Shown one piece after another: positions 46,794 to 55,669 of a DNA stretch of 64,000 nucleotides; the stretch's first letter is position 1, and each line of letters begins with the position of its first letter. A model generated the notes under the pieces. The model saw nothing but the letters and a program-made list of their open reading frames with translations. It ran no database searches and had not been told where the DNA came from. The translations under genes were made by a program, and so were the position numbers. This DNA is from Pedobacter indicus (lineage in GTDB: Bacteria; Bacteroidota; Bacteroidia; Sphingobacteriales; Sphingobacteriaceae). The DNA lies in contig NZ_QRGB01000001.1 of NCBI RefSeq assembly GCF_003449035.1, positions 186,001 to 250,000 on the forward strand, written 5' to 3'.

Positions 46794-46875
46794 ATTTTTA
46801 TGCTCAGTTCTCAGCTTTTAAAAATTAAAATTACAAATTTTAAAACATTATATTTATGCCAAGATATTGTTATTT

Positions 46876-47610
46876 ATGTTTTTTACTTACTTCGGCAAAT
46901 ACCTAATTCTTTTAAAAAAGGTTTTCAAGAAACCTGAAAAATGGAGCATTTATTGGAAAGAGATCATCCTGAACATGAATAACATCGGTGTTGGCTCGTT
47001 GAGTCTGGTCGGTATCATTTCAACTTTTATCGGAGCTGTAATGACCATGCAAATTGCCTTCCAGCTCGTGTCTGATCTGATCCCTTCTTCCATTATCGGG
47101 CAAATCAACCGTGACTCCAGTATTTTGGAGCTAAGCCCGACCATCACAGCGCTTGTCCTTGCCGGGAAAGTGGGTTCATCTATTTCCTCACAAATCGGCT
47201 CTATGCGCGTTTCAGAACAGATTGATGCGCTTGAAATTATGGGGATCAACGCCCCGGGTTACTTGATCTTACCAAAGATCATAGCGGGTATCACCATGGT
47301 TCCTTTATTGGTTATTGTATCTATTTTTCTGTCGCTCGCTGGCGGACTTATGGGAGGAGCCTTGTCCGGAGCTGTTACACCAGCGGAATACATCAACGGT
47401 ATTACGAGTGATTTTAATGGCTATACCGTTTCAGTGGCTCTCGTGAAAGCCTTTGTTTTCGGCTTTATCATCACCTCGGTTTCCGCTTTTCAAGGATTCT
47501 ATGTAGAAGGTGGCTCCCTGGAAGTAGGCTATGCAAGTACAAAGAGTGTGGTGGTGAGTTGTATTACCATCTTAGCTTGTGATTATATTATTACGGCTGT
47601 AATGTTATAA
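46876..47610 (+). CDS. mlaE: MlaE family ABC permease
   Basis: Membrane component of the phospholipid/lipid transport complex between inner and outer membranes. The 244-residue protein begins with an amphipathic helix and has about five hydrophobic segments, with the family blocks GAVMTMQIAFQL, LAGKVGSSISSQIGSMRVSEQIDALEIMG and the C-terminal SVVVSCITILACDYIITAVM. ATG 46876 is preferred to TTG 46867. mlaF follows 22 bp later; the MCE-domain partner is not in the window. Confidence 0.92.
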   Translation: MFFTYFGKYLILLKKVFKKPEKWSIYWKEIILNMNNIGVGSLSLVGIISTFIGAVMTMQIAFQLVSDLIPSSIIGQINRDSSILELSPTITALVLAGKVGSSISSQIGSMRVSEQIDALEIMGINAPGYLILPKIIAGITMVPLLVIVSIFLSLAGGLMGGALSGAVTPAEYINGITSDFNGYTVSVALVKAFVFGFIITSVSAFQGFYVEGGSLEVGYASTKSVVVSCITILACDYIITAVML

Positions 47611-47632
47611 AGAATTAATATCCAATAGATAC

Positions 47633-48385
47633 ATGATTGAGATCGTAGATATTTATAAATCCTTTGGTGACAATGAAGTTTTAAAAGGCATATCCGCTAC
47701 CTTTGAACCCGGCAAAATCAGCCTGATTATTGGTGGATCGGGTTCTGGGAAAAGTACACTATTGAAGTGCATGGTAGGCCTACATAAGCCCAATGCGGGC
47801 AGGGTCTTATATAACAAAGCCGATTTTACCCGTATGTCTTTTGATGACCGCATCCCCATCCGAAAAGAAATTGGTATGCTCTTCCAAAATTCAGCACTCT
47901 TTGACTCGATGACAGTTGAGCAAAATATCATGTTCTCCCTGGATATGTTTACTGACATGAGCCGGAGTGAGAAAGTCGATCGCGCCAACTTCTGTTTGGA
48001 GAGAGTGAACCTAAAGGGAACCAACGACCTATATCCAGCAGAACTATCCGGTGGTATGAAAAAAAGAGTAGGTATTGCTCGAGCCATTTCTATGACCCCG
48101 AAATACCTGTTTTGTGATGAACCCAATTCAGGTCTGGATCCACAGACATCGATCCTGATCGATGAGCTGATCCAAGATCTAACTGAAGAATTCAACACCA
48201 CAACAATCGTTGTAACCCACGATATGAACTCCGTTATGGGTATTGGTGATTACATCTTGTTCCTCTATAAAGGCCAGAAGAAATGGGAAGGCTCCAACAA
48301 AGAAATTGCACATACCGATATCAAGGAGCTAAACGATTTTGTATTTGCCAGCCCTTTTATGAAAGTTGCTAAAAATAGTTTTTAA
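47633..48385 (+). CDS. mlaF: MlaF-type ABC transporter ATP-binding protein
   Basis: ATPase of the same lipid transporter, 250 residues. Walker A GGSGSGKSTLL near residue 35, Q-loop LFQNSALF, ABC signature LSGGMKKRVGIARA and Walker B LFCDEPNSGLD, then the H-loop VVTHDM. Motifs and length are normal. It is followed after 12 bp by a methyltransferase gene. Confidence 0.94.
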   Translation: MIEIVDIYKSFGDNEVLKGISATFEPGKISLIIGGSGSGKSTLLKCMVGLHKPNAGRVLYNKADFTRMSFDDRIPIRKEIGMLFQNSALFDSMTVEQNIMFSLDMFTDMSRSEKVDRANFCLERVNLKGTNDLYPAELSGGMKKRVGIARAISMTPKYLFCDEPNSGLDPQTSILIDELIQDLTEEFNTTTIVVTHDMNSVMGIGDYILFLYKGQKKWEGSNKEIAHTDIKELNDFVFASPFMKVAKNSF

Positions 48386-48397
48386 TTAGCTTATCAC

Positions 48398-49312
48398 ATG
48401 GCCGGGACATCCAACTCTTTACTGACCACACCTAGTGAGTGGATCGACTATCAACTCATTGACAGTGGTAATGGCGAAAAACTAGAGCGTTTTGGCTCCA
48501 TCACGCTTATCCGCCCTGAGCCGAACGCCAATTGGCCCAAATCGCTGTCCGGTGAAGAGTGGCACCAAAGGCATCATGCACGTTTTGTTGCTCGCTCCAG
48601 CACCCAAGGCGAATGGGTTAAAAAATCCAAGACCAACCCATCCGACTGGCAGATTACTTATCAAGTCGGACCCATTGACATCAAATTCAGACTAGCGCTT
48701 ACCAAGTTTAAACATGTCGGCATTTTCCCAGAACAAGCGGCCAACTGGCAATATATAGCAGCTTCTCTGCGTAAGATGAAAAGTCAAACACCCAAAGTGT
48801 TGAACCTCTTCGCCTACACCGGAGGCGCTTCCCTAGTTGCCAGGGCCTGTGGGGCAGATGTGACCCATGTCGACTCCATCAAGCAAGTAGTTAGCTGGGC
48901 TAATCAGAACCAGGAATTATCCGGGCTTAAGGATATCCGCTGGGTTGTTGAGGATGCTTTTAAATTCGTGAAGCGTGAAACCAAGCGCGGAAATGGCTAT
49001 CATGGGATCATCCTTGACCCTCCGGCATACGGTCATGGGCCCAAGGGTGAACGATGGAAACTGGAGGATCAGATCGAAGAAATGATTGAACAGGTTATCA
49101 CGCTATTGGATCCCAAAGAACATTTTTTTATTCTAAACACATACACGTCCGGGTTCTCATCGGAGAATATTGAAAAATTAATTAAAACACATTATCCTCA
49201 GGTCCGCAACCTGGAAACCGGGGATCTATACCTACGGCCATCCGGTAAACATTCAACTGGCAAAGAAAAACTGATCATGAGCAATTATGGTCGTTTTAGA
49301 AAAATCCTATAA
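48398..49312 (+). CDS. Class I SAM-dependent methyltransferase (RlmI/RlmK-like)
   Basis: A 304-residue protein. An N-terminal part with a beta-rich substrate region precedes a Rossmann methyltransferase domain: NLFAYTGGASLVARACGA (motif I), VDSIKQVVSWANQN, and the DPPAYGHGPKGERW block, in which the Asp-Pro-Pro is the catalytic motif of m5C/rRNA methyltransferases. It resembles the large-subunit rRNA methyltransferases of the PF10672 group, but the target base cannot be given. It sits in the mla run. Confidence 0.85.
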   Translation: MAGTSNSLLTTPSEWIDYQLIDSGNGEKLERFGSITLIRPEPNANWPKSLSGEEWHQRHHARFVARSSTQGEWVKKSKTNPSDWQITYQVGPIDIKFRLALTKFKHVGIFPEQAANWQYIAASLRKMKSQTPKVLNLFAYTGGASLVARACGADVTHVDSIKQVVSWANQNQELSGLKDIRWVVEDAFKFVKRETKRGNGYHGIILDPPAYGHGPKGERWKLEDQIEEMIEQVITLLDPKEHFFILNTYTSGFSSENIEKLIKTHYPQVRNLETGDLYLRPSGKHSTGKEKLIMSNYGRFRKIL

Positions 49313-49320
49313 TCAACTCT

Positions 49321-50379
49321 ATGAAAAGAAAAACATACGTATCACTCGCCAGCCTAACGACTGCGTTAGCTATATTCACTTTGTCTTGTACGCAAAATAT
49401 ACAGGGCGCTAAACATCAAGAGTCATCTGCGGACACATTGGCTGTTGATACGATCCCGAGCATTGTAGAAGACAAAGTAAGCTCTGCCTATCCGCTTATT
49501 GACTCTGTCAAGTTCCGCGAGGATATGCTCGCCCTTGTCAACGGTGACACCACAGGAACTTGGCCCGTCGATGATCAACCAATACCTCTACCCGGGGCTA
49601 TTCTACCACAAAAGCGGATCATAGCTTATTATGGCAATCTGTATTCTACCAAAATGGGCATTCTAGGAGAATACGAACCCGAAAAGATGCTTGCTCGCCT
49701 CGACGAAGAAATTGAGAAATGGAACCGGGTAGATTCAGCACGTGAAGCCATCCCTGCTTTACACTATATTGCCGTGGTTGCACAAGGCAGCGCAGGCAAG
49801 GATGGCAAATATCGCTCACGAATGCCCGATCACCAAATCGACTCTGTCCTGGCAATTGCTGAAATGCGCGATGCCTTGGTTTTTTTGGACATTCAGGTAG
49901 CTTTGAGCACTATTCAGGATGAGCTACCACATCTTGAAAAATACCTTAAACTGCCCCATGTGCACCTGGGTATCGATCCTGAATTCTCAATGAAAGACGG
50001 CACCAGGCCCGGAAAGAAAATAGGTCACTTCACGGCAGCCGATATCAATTATGCAAGCGAGTACCTTTCCAAAATTGTACAGGAAAACAATCTTCCTCCC
50101 AAGGTATTCGTTGTCCACCGCTTCACACAGGGTATGGTTAGAAATTATAATGATATCCAGTTAAGACCCGAGGTACAGACCGTCATCCATATGGACGGGT
50201 GGGGGCCAACAACATTGAAGAAAGACACCTATCGAAGATATATCTACAAAGAGCCTGTCGAATTCACCGGATTTAAAATATTCTATAAAAACGATATCAA
50301 ACAAGCACCCAATCGTCTGATTACGCCTGAAGAACTGATGGAACTCAAGCCCATCCCTGTATACATACAGTACCAGTAA
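49321..50379 (+). CDS. Lipoprotein of unknown function
   Basis: A 352-residue lipoprotein: a signal peptide with lipobox ending FTLSC near residue 23, an acidic Ser/Asp linker (about 28-55), and then a long alpha/beta domain. It has an RIIAYYGNLYST strand, ALHYIAVVAQGS, LFLDIQVALS, HVHLGIDPEFSM and KVFVVHRFTQGM, in the order expected of a TIM barrel with acidic residues at strand ends, as in some glycoside hydrolases. I do not recognise the family. It lies 8 bp after the methyltransferase gene. Confidence 0.75.
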   Translation: MKRKTYVSLASLTTALAIFTLSCTQNIQGAKHQESSADTLAVDTIPSIVEDKVSSAYPLIDSVKFREDMLALVNGDTTGTWPVDDQPIPLPGAILPQKRIIAYYGNLYSTKMGILGEYEPEKMLARLDEEIEKWNRVDSAREAIPALHYIAVVAQGSAGKDGKYRSRMPDHQIDSVLAIAEMRDALVFLDIQVALSTIQDELPHLEKYLKLPHVHLGIDPEFSMKDGTRPGKKIGHFTAADINYASEYLSKIVQENNLPPKVFVVHRFTQGMVRNYNDIQLRPEVQTVIHMDGWGPTTLKKDTYRRYIYKEPVEFTGFKIFYKNDIKQAPNRLITPEELMELKPIPVYIQYQ

Positions 50380-50436
50380 AATAATTATGCGTAAATTTGA
50401 TATCTATTAATTCAGATAAATAAAAGATCAGAACAG

Positions 50437-50955
50437 ATGAAAGCAACTTTAGGAGGCGGATGTTTTTGGTGTACCGAAGCAGTATTCCAGAAGCTCGAAG
50501 GTCTTAATGAAATCATACCAGGCTATATGGGTGGAACCAAAGAAAACCCTACCTACGAGGAAGTCTGCACCGGCACAACCGGGCATGCAGAAGTTATTCA
50601 AGTTGATTATGATGAGAACGTATTGAATTATCAGGATATCTTAGGAGTTTTCTTCAAGACCCATGACCCAACAACGCTAAACCGTCAGGGCAATGATATC
50701 GGAACACAGTACCGTTCAGAAATCTTCTACCATAATGAAGAGCAAAAAGAACAGGCAGAAGGCTTTATTAAAGGGCTGACTGAACAGCAAGTATTTGACC
50801 GGCCTATTGTGACCAAGGTATCTCCTGCGGACACCTTTTACGAAGCCGAAGACTACCATGTCAACTATTTCAATCGAAACCCCAATCAACCCTATTGTGC
50901 TGCGGTAATACGCCCGAAGGTTGATAGATTCGTTCAAAGCCTGGCGCAGGGGTAA
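50437..50955 (+). CDS. msrA: Peptide-methionine (S)-S-oxide reductase
   Basis: Reduces methionine-S-sulfoxide in proteins. The 172-residue protein has the catalytic Cys in GGCFWCTEA, followed by the YMGGTKENPTYEEVCTGTTGHAEVIQVDYD block and the Glu/Asp and Tyr substrate residues. A C-terminal Cys (NQPYCAAVIRP) is a possible resolving residue. No fused MsrB is present. It ends before the ParC terminator hairpin. Confidence 0.95.
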   Translation: MKATLGGGCFWCTEAVFQKLEGLNEIIPGYMGGTKENPTYEEVCTGTTGHAEVIQVDYDENVLNYQDILGVFFKTHDPTTLNRQGNDIGTQYRSEIFYHNEEQKEQAEGFIKGLTEQQVFDRPIVTKVSPADTFYEAEDYHVNYFNRNPNQPYCAAVIRPKVDRFVQSLAQG

Positions 50956-50991
50956 CGGAATATTTTCTCTAGCAAATTAAACGAAAAAACT

Positions 50992-51030
50992 AAAGGACAA
51001 ATGGACTTAAAATAAGCCCATTTGTCCTTT
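50992..51030. terminator. Terminator between msrA and parC overlapping the parC coding end
   Basis: Perfect 13-bp stem AAAGGACAAATGG / CCATTTGTCCTTT. The right arm lies in the last codons of parC (Lys-Gly-Gln-Met-Gly), so coding and terminator functions overlap. Confidence 0.8.
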
Positions 51031-53769
51031 ATCATCCATATCTATATCATCCGGATTGGTAATCTCCAGGTCGATTTTCCTGGTAGCTTTCTTTTCTGGT
51101 TCTTCCTTTGTATTAGCATCCTCCGTATTACCGGGCTTCTCGGTAGCAGCCTCCGAATTACCGGACTTCTCTTCAGCTACGACTTCTTCGCCACCCGGCT
51201 TTTTCTCCTCGGTTCCCTTGTCTTCTGCACCACGCTCGTCTGCCGTCTTCTCTGCTGACAGCAGACTAAGTTTCTTAACCGTATGCGGCGTCAGTCGATT
51301 CCCCTGAGCCTTCATCCCTTTCACGTCAATAAATTCAGCCAAGTCTTGTTCATAGCTTTCCTGAGTTTTTGACTTCCCCTTTTCGATATCCACTTTTACG
51401 ATCGGGTGATCCGCATTACTAATAATTATCAGTCGCGACCCCGTCTCTTCATTAATCAGGCTCGTTCTTTTCCCAATCGGCATATTTTCAATCAGGAAGC
51501 GCTTCACATAGTAATTTCCCGACTTTCCGTCCTTGTGTATAACCGAGTACACACGTTCCGGGTCATATTTTTCCAGTTTCAAATATTCATGATCGAAATG
51601 CGTACTTAAGTCGAAAGAACGCAACTCATAGCTACCATCTTTCAGCACCACCAAAATCTTATCGTCACCATCAAATTCACCCAGGTACAAACCGCGACCA
51701 TCGACATTCAAACGGCTCAGTGTTTCGTCAAACCAGATCTTACGCCCCGCCAAGGTAGATACACCTTTACTTTTCAACACGATTTTCTTGATCGGATACT
51801 TGGTAACAATATTCCCTTTAGAGCCCCGGCCCTTAATGGCAATCTCAGTAAAATCAATATCCAGCTGCAGCTTTCTCAATTTCGAGTGCGCCCTCAACTG
51901 CACATTCACCACTTCTGCTTCACCATTCGGGTTCGCCGTAAAATACAGCACCTTACAGCCTTTGTTACCGGTTGTCAAATTATACTCCTTATCGCGCGTT
52001 ACTCCTAAAATAGAAAAGCGCTTAACGTAGGAAACCCCCGTTTTACCATCCCGGTAAATCATATTGTAGACCGTTCGGTCGTCTCCTTTCTTAAACACCG
52101 CTACATGGATGATCCCTTTGCCGACAAACACCTTATCCTGAATCTTCGTCACCACCATCTGTCCATCTTCCCGGAACACAATGATATCGTCCAAGTCCGA
52201 ACAGTCACCTACATACTCATCCTTCCGCAGTCCTGTACCGATGAACCCATCCGCACGGTTCACGTAAAATTTAATATTCGCTAGCGCCACATCCGCTGCT
52301 GTCACCTTCTCAAAAGTCCGCAGCTCCGTTTTCCTCTCCCTTCCTTCACCATATTTCTCCTTCAGCCTTTCAAACCATGCCACCGCATAATCCGTCAGGT
52401 GCCTCAAATGATGCTTCACCTTCTTAATCTCATCCTCATAAGCCTTCATCTGCTCGTCCGCCTTTTTCACATCAAAGCGTGTAATGCTGCTCATCGGCTT
52501 ATCGATCAAGCGTTTATAATCTTCCGGCAAAATTTCCCGGTAAAACTGAGGAAAGAAAGGTTCAAACAGCCTGTTCAGCACCTCAACCACTGTCTCAAAG
52601 TTACCTGCATTTTCATAATCAGGATGTTTGTACATCCCTTCCTGAATAAAGATCTTCAGTAGTGAACTAAAGAAAATCTTCTCAAGCAAATCATTTAACC
52701 TAATCTCTAACTCCTGTTTCAACAAACCCCGTGTAAACTTCGCATTTTCGATCAGCACATCGTTCACACTCATAAACTGGGGCTTGTCATTCTTAATGAC
52801 ACAGGTATTCGGCGAAATTGAGATTTCACAATCCGTAAAAGCATATAAAGCATCGATGGTCACATCCGGAGAAACCCCCGAAGCCAGATGCACGATAATC
52901 TCTACGTTCTGTGCCGTGTTATCTTCAATCTTTTTGATCTTGATCTTACCCTTATCGTTTGCAGAGATCACACTATCAATCAAACTGCCTGTTGTGACCC
53001 CAAACGGCACTTCCGTAATCGCCAATGTTTTCCTATCGCGTTCCTCAATCTTCGCTCGCACTTTAATCCGCCCACCACGCATCCCCTCATTATAGGCAGA
53101 ACAGTCAGCCAGCCCCCCGGTTGGAAAATCAGGCAAGATATTCGGCCGTTCGCCCCTTAATGCCAAGATACAGCCATCGAGCAATTCGATAAAGTTATGC
53201 GGCATGATCTTGGTCGCCAGCCCCACAGCAATCCCTTCAGCCCCTTGCGCCAAAAGCAATGGAAACTTCACCGGCAAAGTCACCGGTTCTCTATTCCGGC
53301 CGTCATAGCTTAACTGCCATACCGTCGTATCCGGATTGAAAACCACATCGTTGGCAAACTTCGACAGGCGCCCCTCAATATACCTCGGTGCCGCAGCCGA
53401 ATCACCCGTAATCGGATCCCCCCAGTTACCCTGCGTGTCAATCAATAGGTTTTTCTGCCCCAATTGCACCATCGCGTCGCCAATCGAAGCATCCCCATGC
53501 GGATGATACTTCATCGTATTACCGATCACATTCGCCGCTTTGTTATACCGGCCATCATCCAGTTCCTTCAAAGAGTGCAGAATACGCCTCTGTACTGGCT
53601 TTAAACCATCGTTGATATAAGGGACCGCCCTATCAAGAATCACATAGGACGCATAATCTAGAAACCACCGCTCATATAAACCCGAAAGAGGAATTACCCG
53701 ACTACCCGACAACTCCCCATTTCCTTCTTCTTCCGGCAATTCATTATTTTGATTTATTTCTTCACTCAT
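51007..53769 (-). CDS. parC: DNA topoisomerase IV subunit A
   Basis: Breakage-reunion subunit of the chromosome-decatenating type IIA topoisomerase. The 920-residue protein has the winged-helix domain with the catalytic Tyr in AAPRYIEGRL, the tower and coiled coil, and then a C-terminal beta-propeller. The last about 80 residues are a low-complexity Glu/Lys/Ala-rich linker ending in a conserved-looking tip, DIDMDDKGQMGLF. It is about 7 kb from its partner parE on the same strand. Motifs support ParC rather than GyrA, because of the pairing with ParE here and the lack of a GyrA-box. Confidence 0.93.
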   Translation of the reverse strand: MSEEINQNNELPEEEGNGELSGSRVIPLSGLYERWFLDYASYVILDRAVPYINDGLKPVQRRILHSLKELDDGRYNKAANVIGNTMKYHPHGDASIGDAMVQLGQKNLLIDTQGNWGDPITGDSAAAPRYIEGRLSKFANDVVFNPDTTVWQLSYDGRNREPVTLPVKFPLLLAQGAEGIAVGLATKIMPHNFIELLDGCILALRGERPNILPDFPTGGLADCSAYNEGMRGGRIKVRAKIEERDRKTLAITEVPFGVTTGSLIDSVISANDKGKIKIKKIEDNTAQNVEIIVHLASGVSPDVTIDALYAFTDCEISISPNTCVIKNDKPQFMSVNDVLIENAKFTRGLLKQELEIRLNDLLEKIFFSSLLKIFIQEGMYKHPDYENAGNFETVVEVLNRLFEPFFPQFYREILPEDYKRLIDKPMSSITRFDVKKADEQMKAYEDEIKKVKHHLRHLTDYAVAWFERLKEKYGEGRERKTELRTFEKVTAADVALANIKFYVNRADGFIGTGLRKDEYVGDCSDLDDIIVFREDGQMVVTKIQDKVFVGKGIIHVAVFKKGDDRTVYNMIYRDGKTGVSYVKRFSILGVTRDKEYNLTTGNKGCKVLYFTANPNGEAEVVNVQLRAHSKLRKLQLDIDFTEIAIKGRGSKGNIVTKYPIKKIVLKSKGVSTLAGRKIWFDETLSRLNVDGRGLYLGEFDGDDKILVVLKDGSYELRSFDLSTHFDHEYLKLEKYDPERVYSVIHKDGKSGNYYVKRFLIENMPIGKRTSLINEETGSRLIIISNADHPIVKVDIEKGKSKTQESYEQDLAEFIDVKGMKAQGNRLTPHTVKKLSLLSAEKTADERGAEDKGTEEKKPGGEEVVAEEKSGNSEAATEKPGNTEDANTKEEPEKKATRKIDLEITNPDDIDMDDKGQMGLF

Positions 53770-53876
53770 AACAATATTCTATGCAATTAAAATTAGCATT
53801 TGCTGTAAAAATACGAATTCAAGTAAATTATACTATTTTTATTTTTTATTTCAAACGAACGAACACATTATCACCG

Positions 53877-55520
53877 ATGAAACAAACACTCACTTGTCTA
53901 TTCCTTGCCAGTGCCACGCTCGTAGCCTGCAACAATAATGAAACTTCAGAGGCACCCGCGGTTGACTCCGTTGCCATGAATGCCATCAGCGAAGAAAACT
54001 TTGTCAATACCGTTAAAACGCTCTCTTCTGATGAGTTCCTGGGCCGCATGCCCTTCACCGAAGGCGAAACCAAAACCATCAACTACCTCAAAGAGCAATT
54101 TGAAAGCCTGGGCCTGCAACCAGGTAATGGCGACAGCTATTTTCAGGAGGTGCCTTTGGTTGAGATCACTTCGCATCCAAGTGAAACGCTGACCCTCAGC
54201 GGCGAGAACGGCAGCATCAACCTAAGCCTGCTGGATGATTTTGTCATGGGCAGCCGTCATTTAGAAGAAACCATTCAGGTAGATGACAGCGAATTGATCT
54301 TTGCCGGCTTTGGAATTGTTGCCCCTGAATACGACTGGAATGATTATGAAGGACTGGACGTCAAAGGCAAAACCGTTGTGGTGATGGTGAACGACCCCGG
54401 TTATTACGATAAAAAACTATTCAAAGGTGAAACCATGACCTATTATGGCCGGTGGACCTACAAATTTGAGGAAGCTGCACGCCAAGGCGCTACCGGCATC
54501 CTGATCATCCACGATACCGGCGCAGCCAGCTATGGGTGGAACGTAGTCCGCTCTGGCTGGAGCGGCCCGCAGATGGCTTTAGAGTCAGCCGACAACGGAG
54601 CCTCCCTCGCCCAATTTGAAGGATGGATCAGTGCTGAATCAGCCAAGCAGATGTTTGCCCTGGCCGGTGTTGATGCCGATGTGATAGAACAAGCCAAAAA
54701 GCCAGGCTTCAAAGCAGTCGACTTAGGGCTCAGCACCAGCGTCACGATCAAAAATGAAGTAGAGCGTTCCACTTCAAACAACGTCATCGCCAAACTCGAA
54801 GGCAGCAAAAGACCTGATGAGGTTATTATCTACGCCGGCCACTGGGATCACCTGGGTGTTGGCGAACCCTTGGAAGGCGATTCCATTTACAATGGGGCGA
54901 TTGACAATGCTACCGGCATAGCCGCCATCCTTGAGATTGCCAAAGCCTTCACCCAAGCCAGTGTTCCACCAGAACGAACTATTCTATTTATGGGTCTAAC
55001 CGCCGAAGAGCAAGGCCTGCTGGGTTCAGAATACTATGCCACCAACCCCATCTACCCTTTAGCCAAAACAGTTGCTAACATCAACATCGATGCGATGGGC
55101 GCCATGGGCGAAACCAACGATATTACCGTAATCGGTCTCGGCCAATCTGAAATGGATGAATATATCGGGAATGCTGCCAAACTGCAAGATCGGAAGGTAG
55201 AGGGCGACCGCAACCCATCCGCCGGATCCTTTTTCCGTTCCGACCATTTCAACTTTGCCAAAGTAGGCGTTCCAGCCATCTACGCTGGTGGAGGAAGCGA
55301 CTACGTTGACAAAAGCGAAGAAGCCCAAGCCAAGCGTGAAATGTTTGCCGGCCGTTACCATACTCAAAAAGATGAGTACGACGAATCTTACTGGCAGATG
55401 GACGGTATTATGAATGATATCCGGCTCTTCTTTCAGGTGGGTTATACCCTAAGCATGGAAACAACCTTCCCGAAATGGAAAGAAGGGTCTGAGTTTAAAG
55501 AAGCGGGAGAGAAAAGGTAA
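53877..55520 (+). CDS. M28 family metallopeptidase lipoprotein
   Basis: A 547-residue exported peptidase. The start is ATG 53877, which gives a lipoprotein signal peptide with lipobox ATLVAC; an upstream in-frame ATG at 53781 would put a long tail before it. A protease-associated (PA) domain lies in the middle, and the zinc sites are clear: YAGHWDHLG, NGAIDNATG, TAEEQGLLGSEYY and FRSDHFNF. Likely an aminopeptidase acting in the periplasm or on the outer membrane. Confidence 0.92.
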   Translation: MKQTLTCLFLASATLVACNNNETSEAPAVDSVAMNAISEENFVNTVKTLSSDEFLGRMPFTEGETKTINYLKEQFESLGLQPGNGDSYFQEVPLVEITSHPSETLTLSGENGSINLSLLDDFVMGSRHLEETIQVDDSELIFAGFGIVAPEYDWNDYEGLDVKGKTVVVMVNDPGYYDKKLFKGETMTYYGRWTYKFEEAARQGATGILIIHDTGAASYGWNVVRSGWSGPQMALESADNGASLAQFEGWISAESAKQMFALAGVDADVIEQAKKPGFKAVDLGLSTSVTIKNEVERSTSNNVIAKLEGSKRPDEVIIYAGHWDHLGVGEPLEGDSIYNGAIDNATGIAAILEIAKAFTQASVPPERTILFMGLTAEEQGLLGSEYYATNPIYPLAKTVANINIDAMGAMGETNDITVIGLGQSEMDEYIGNAAKLQDRKVEGDRNPSAGSFFRSDHFNFAKVGVPAIYAGGGSDYVDKSEEAQAKREMFAGRYHTQKDEYDESYWQMDGIMNDIRLFFQVGYTLSMETTFPKWKEGSEFKEAGEKR

Positions 55521-55542
55521 AACCTTCCTTCTATAGATTATT

Positions 55543-55597
55543 AAACGTCTGTTATTTCAGTCAAAATTGACTTTTCTGCTTGAAATAACAGACGTTT
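55543..55597. terminator. Bidirectional terminator after the M28 peptidase gene
   Basis: Perfect 16-bp stem AAACGTCTGTTATTTC / GAAATAACAGACGTTT separated by a 23-nt loop, with T run on the plus strand. Confidence 0.82.
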
Positions 55598-55611
55598 TTG
55601 GTTTTGCTCCT

Positions 55612-55654
55612 AAAAGTCGTACAGAAAAATGTAAGATTTAACAAAAAGTCGTAC
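55612..55654. repeat. Imperfect tandem repeat, two copies of a 32-bp unit
   Basis: AAAAGTCGTAC occurs exactly at 55612-55622 and 55644-55654, with similar flanking sequence (ATTTAAC and TAAACCTAAC). The second unit runs into the 3' end of the lipoprotein gene. Meaning unknown; it lies at the left boundary of the accessory region. Confidence 0.55.
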
Positions 55655-55669
55655 GTAAAAGTGTTAAAC

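Noticed and set aside
53781-53876. N-terminal extension of the M28 peptidase
   Set aside because: The ATG at 53877 gives a proper lipoprotein signal peptide; the upstream part would bury it.
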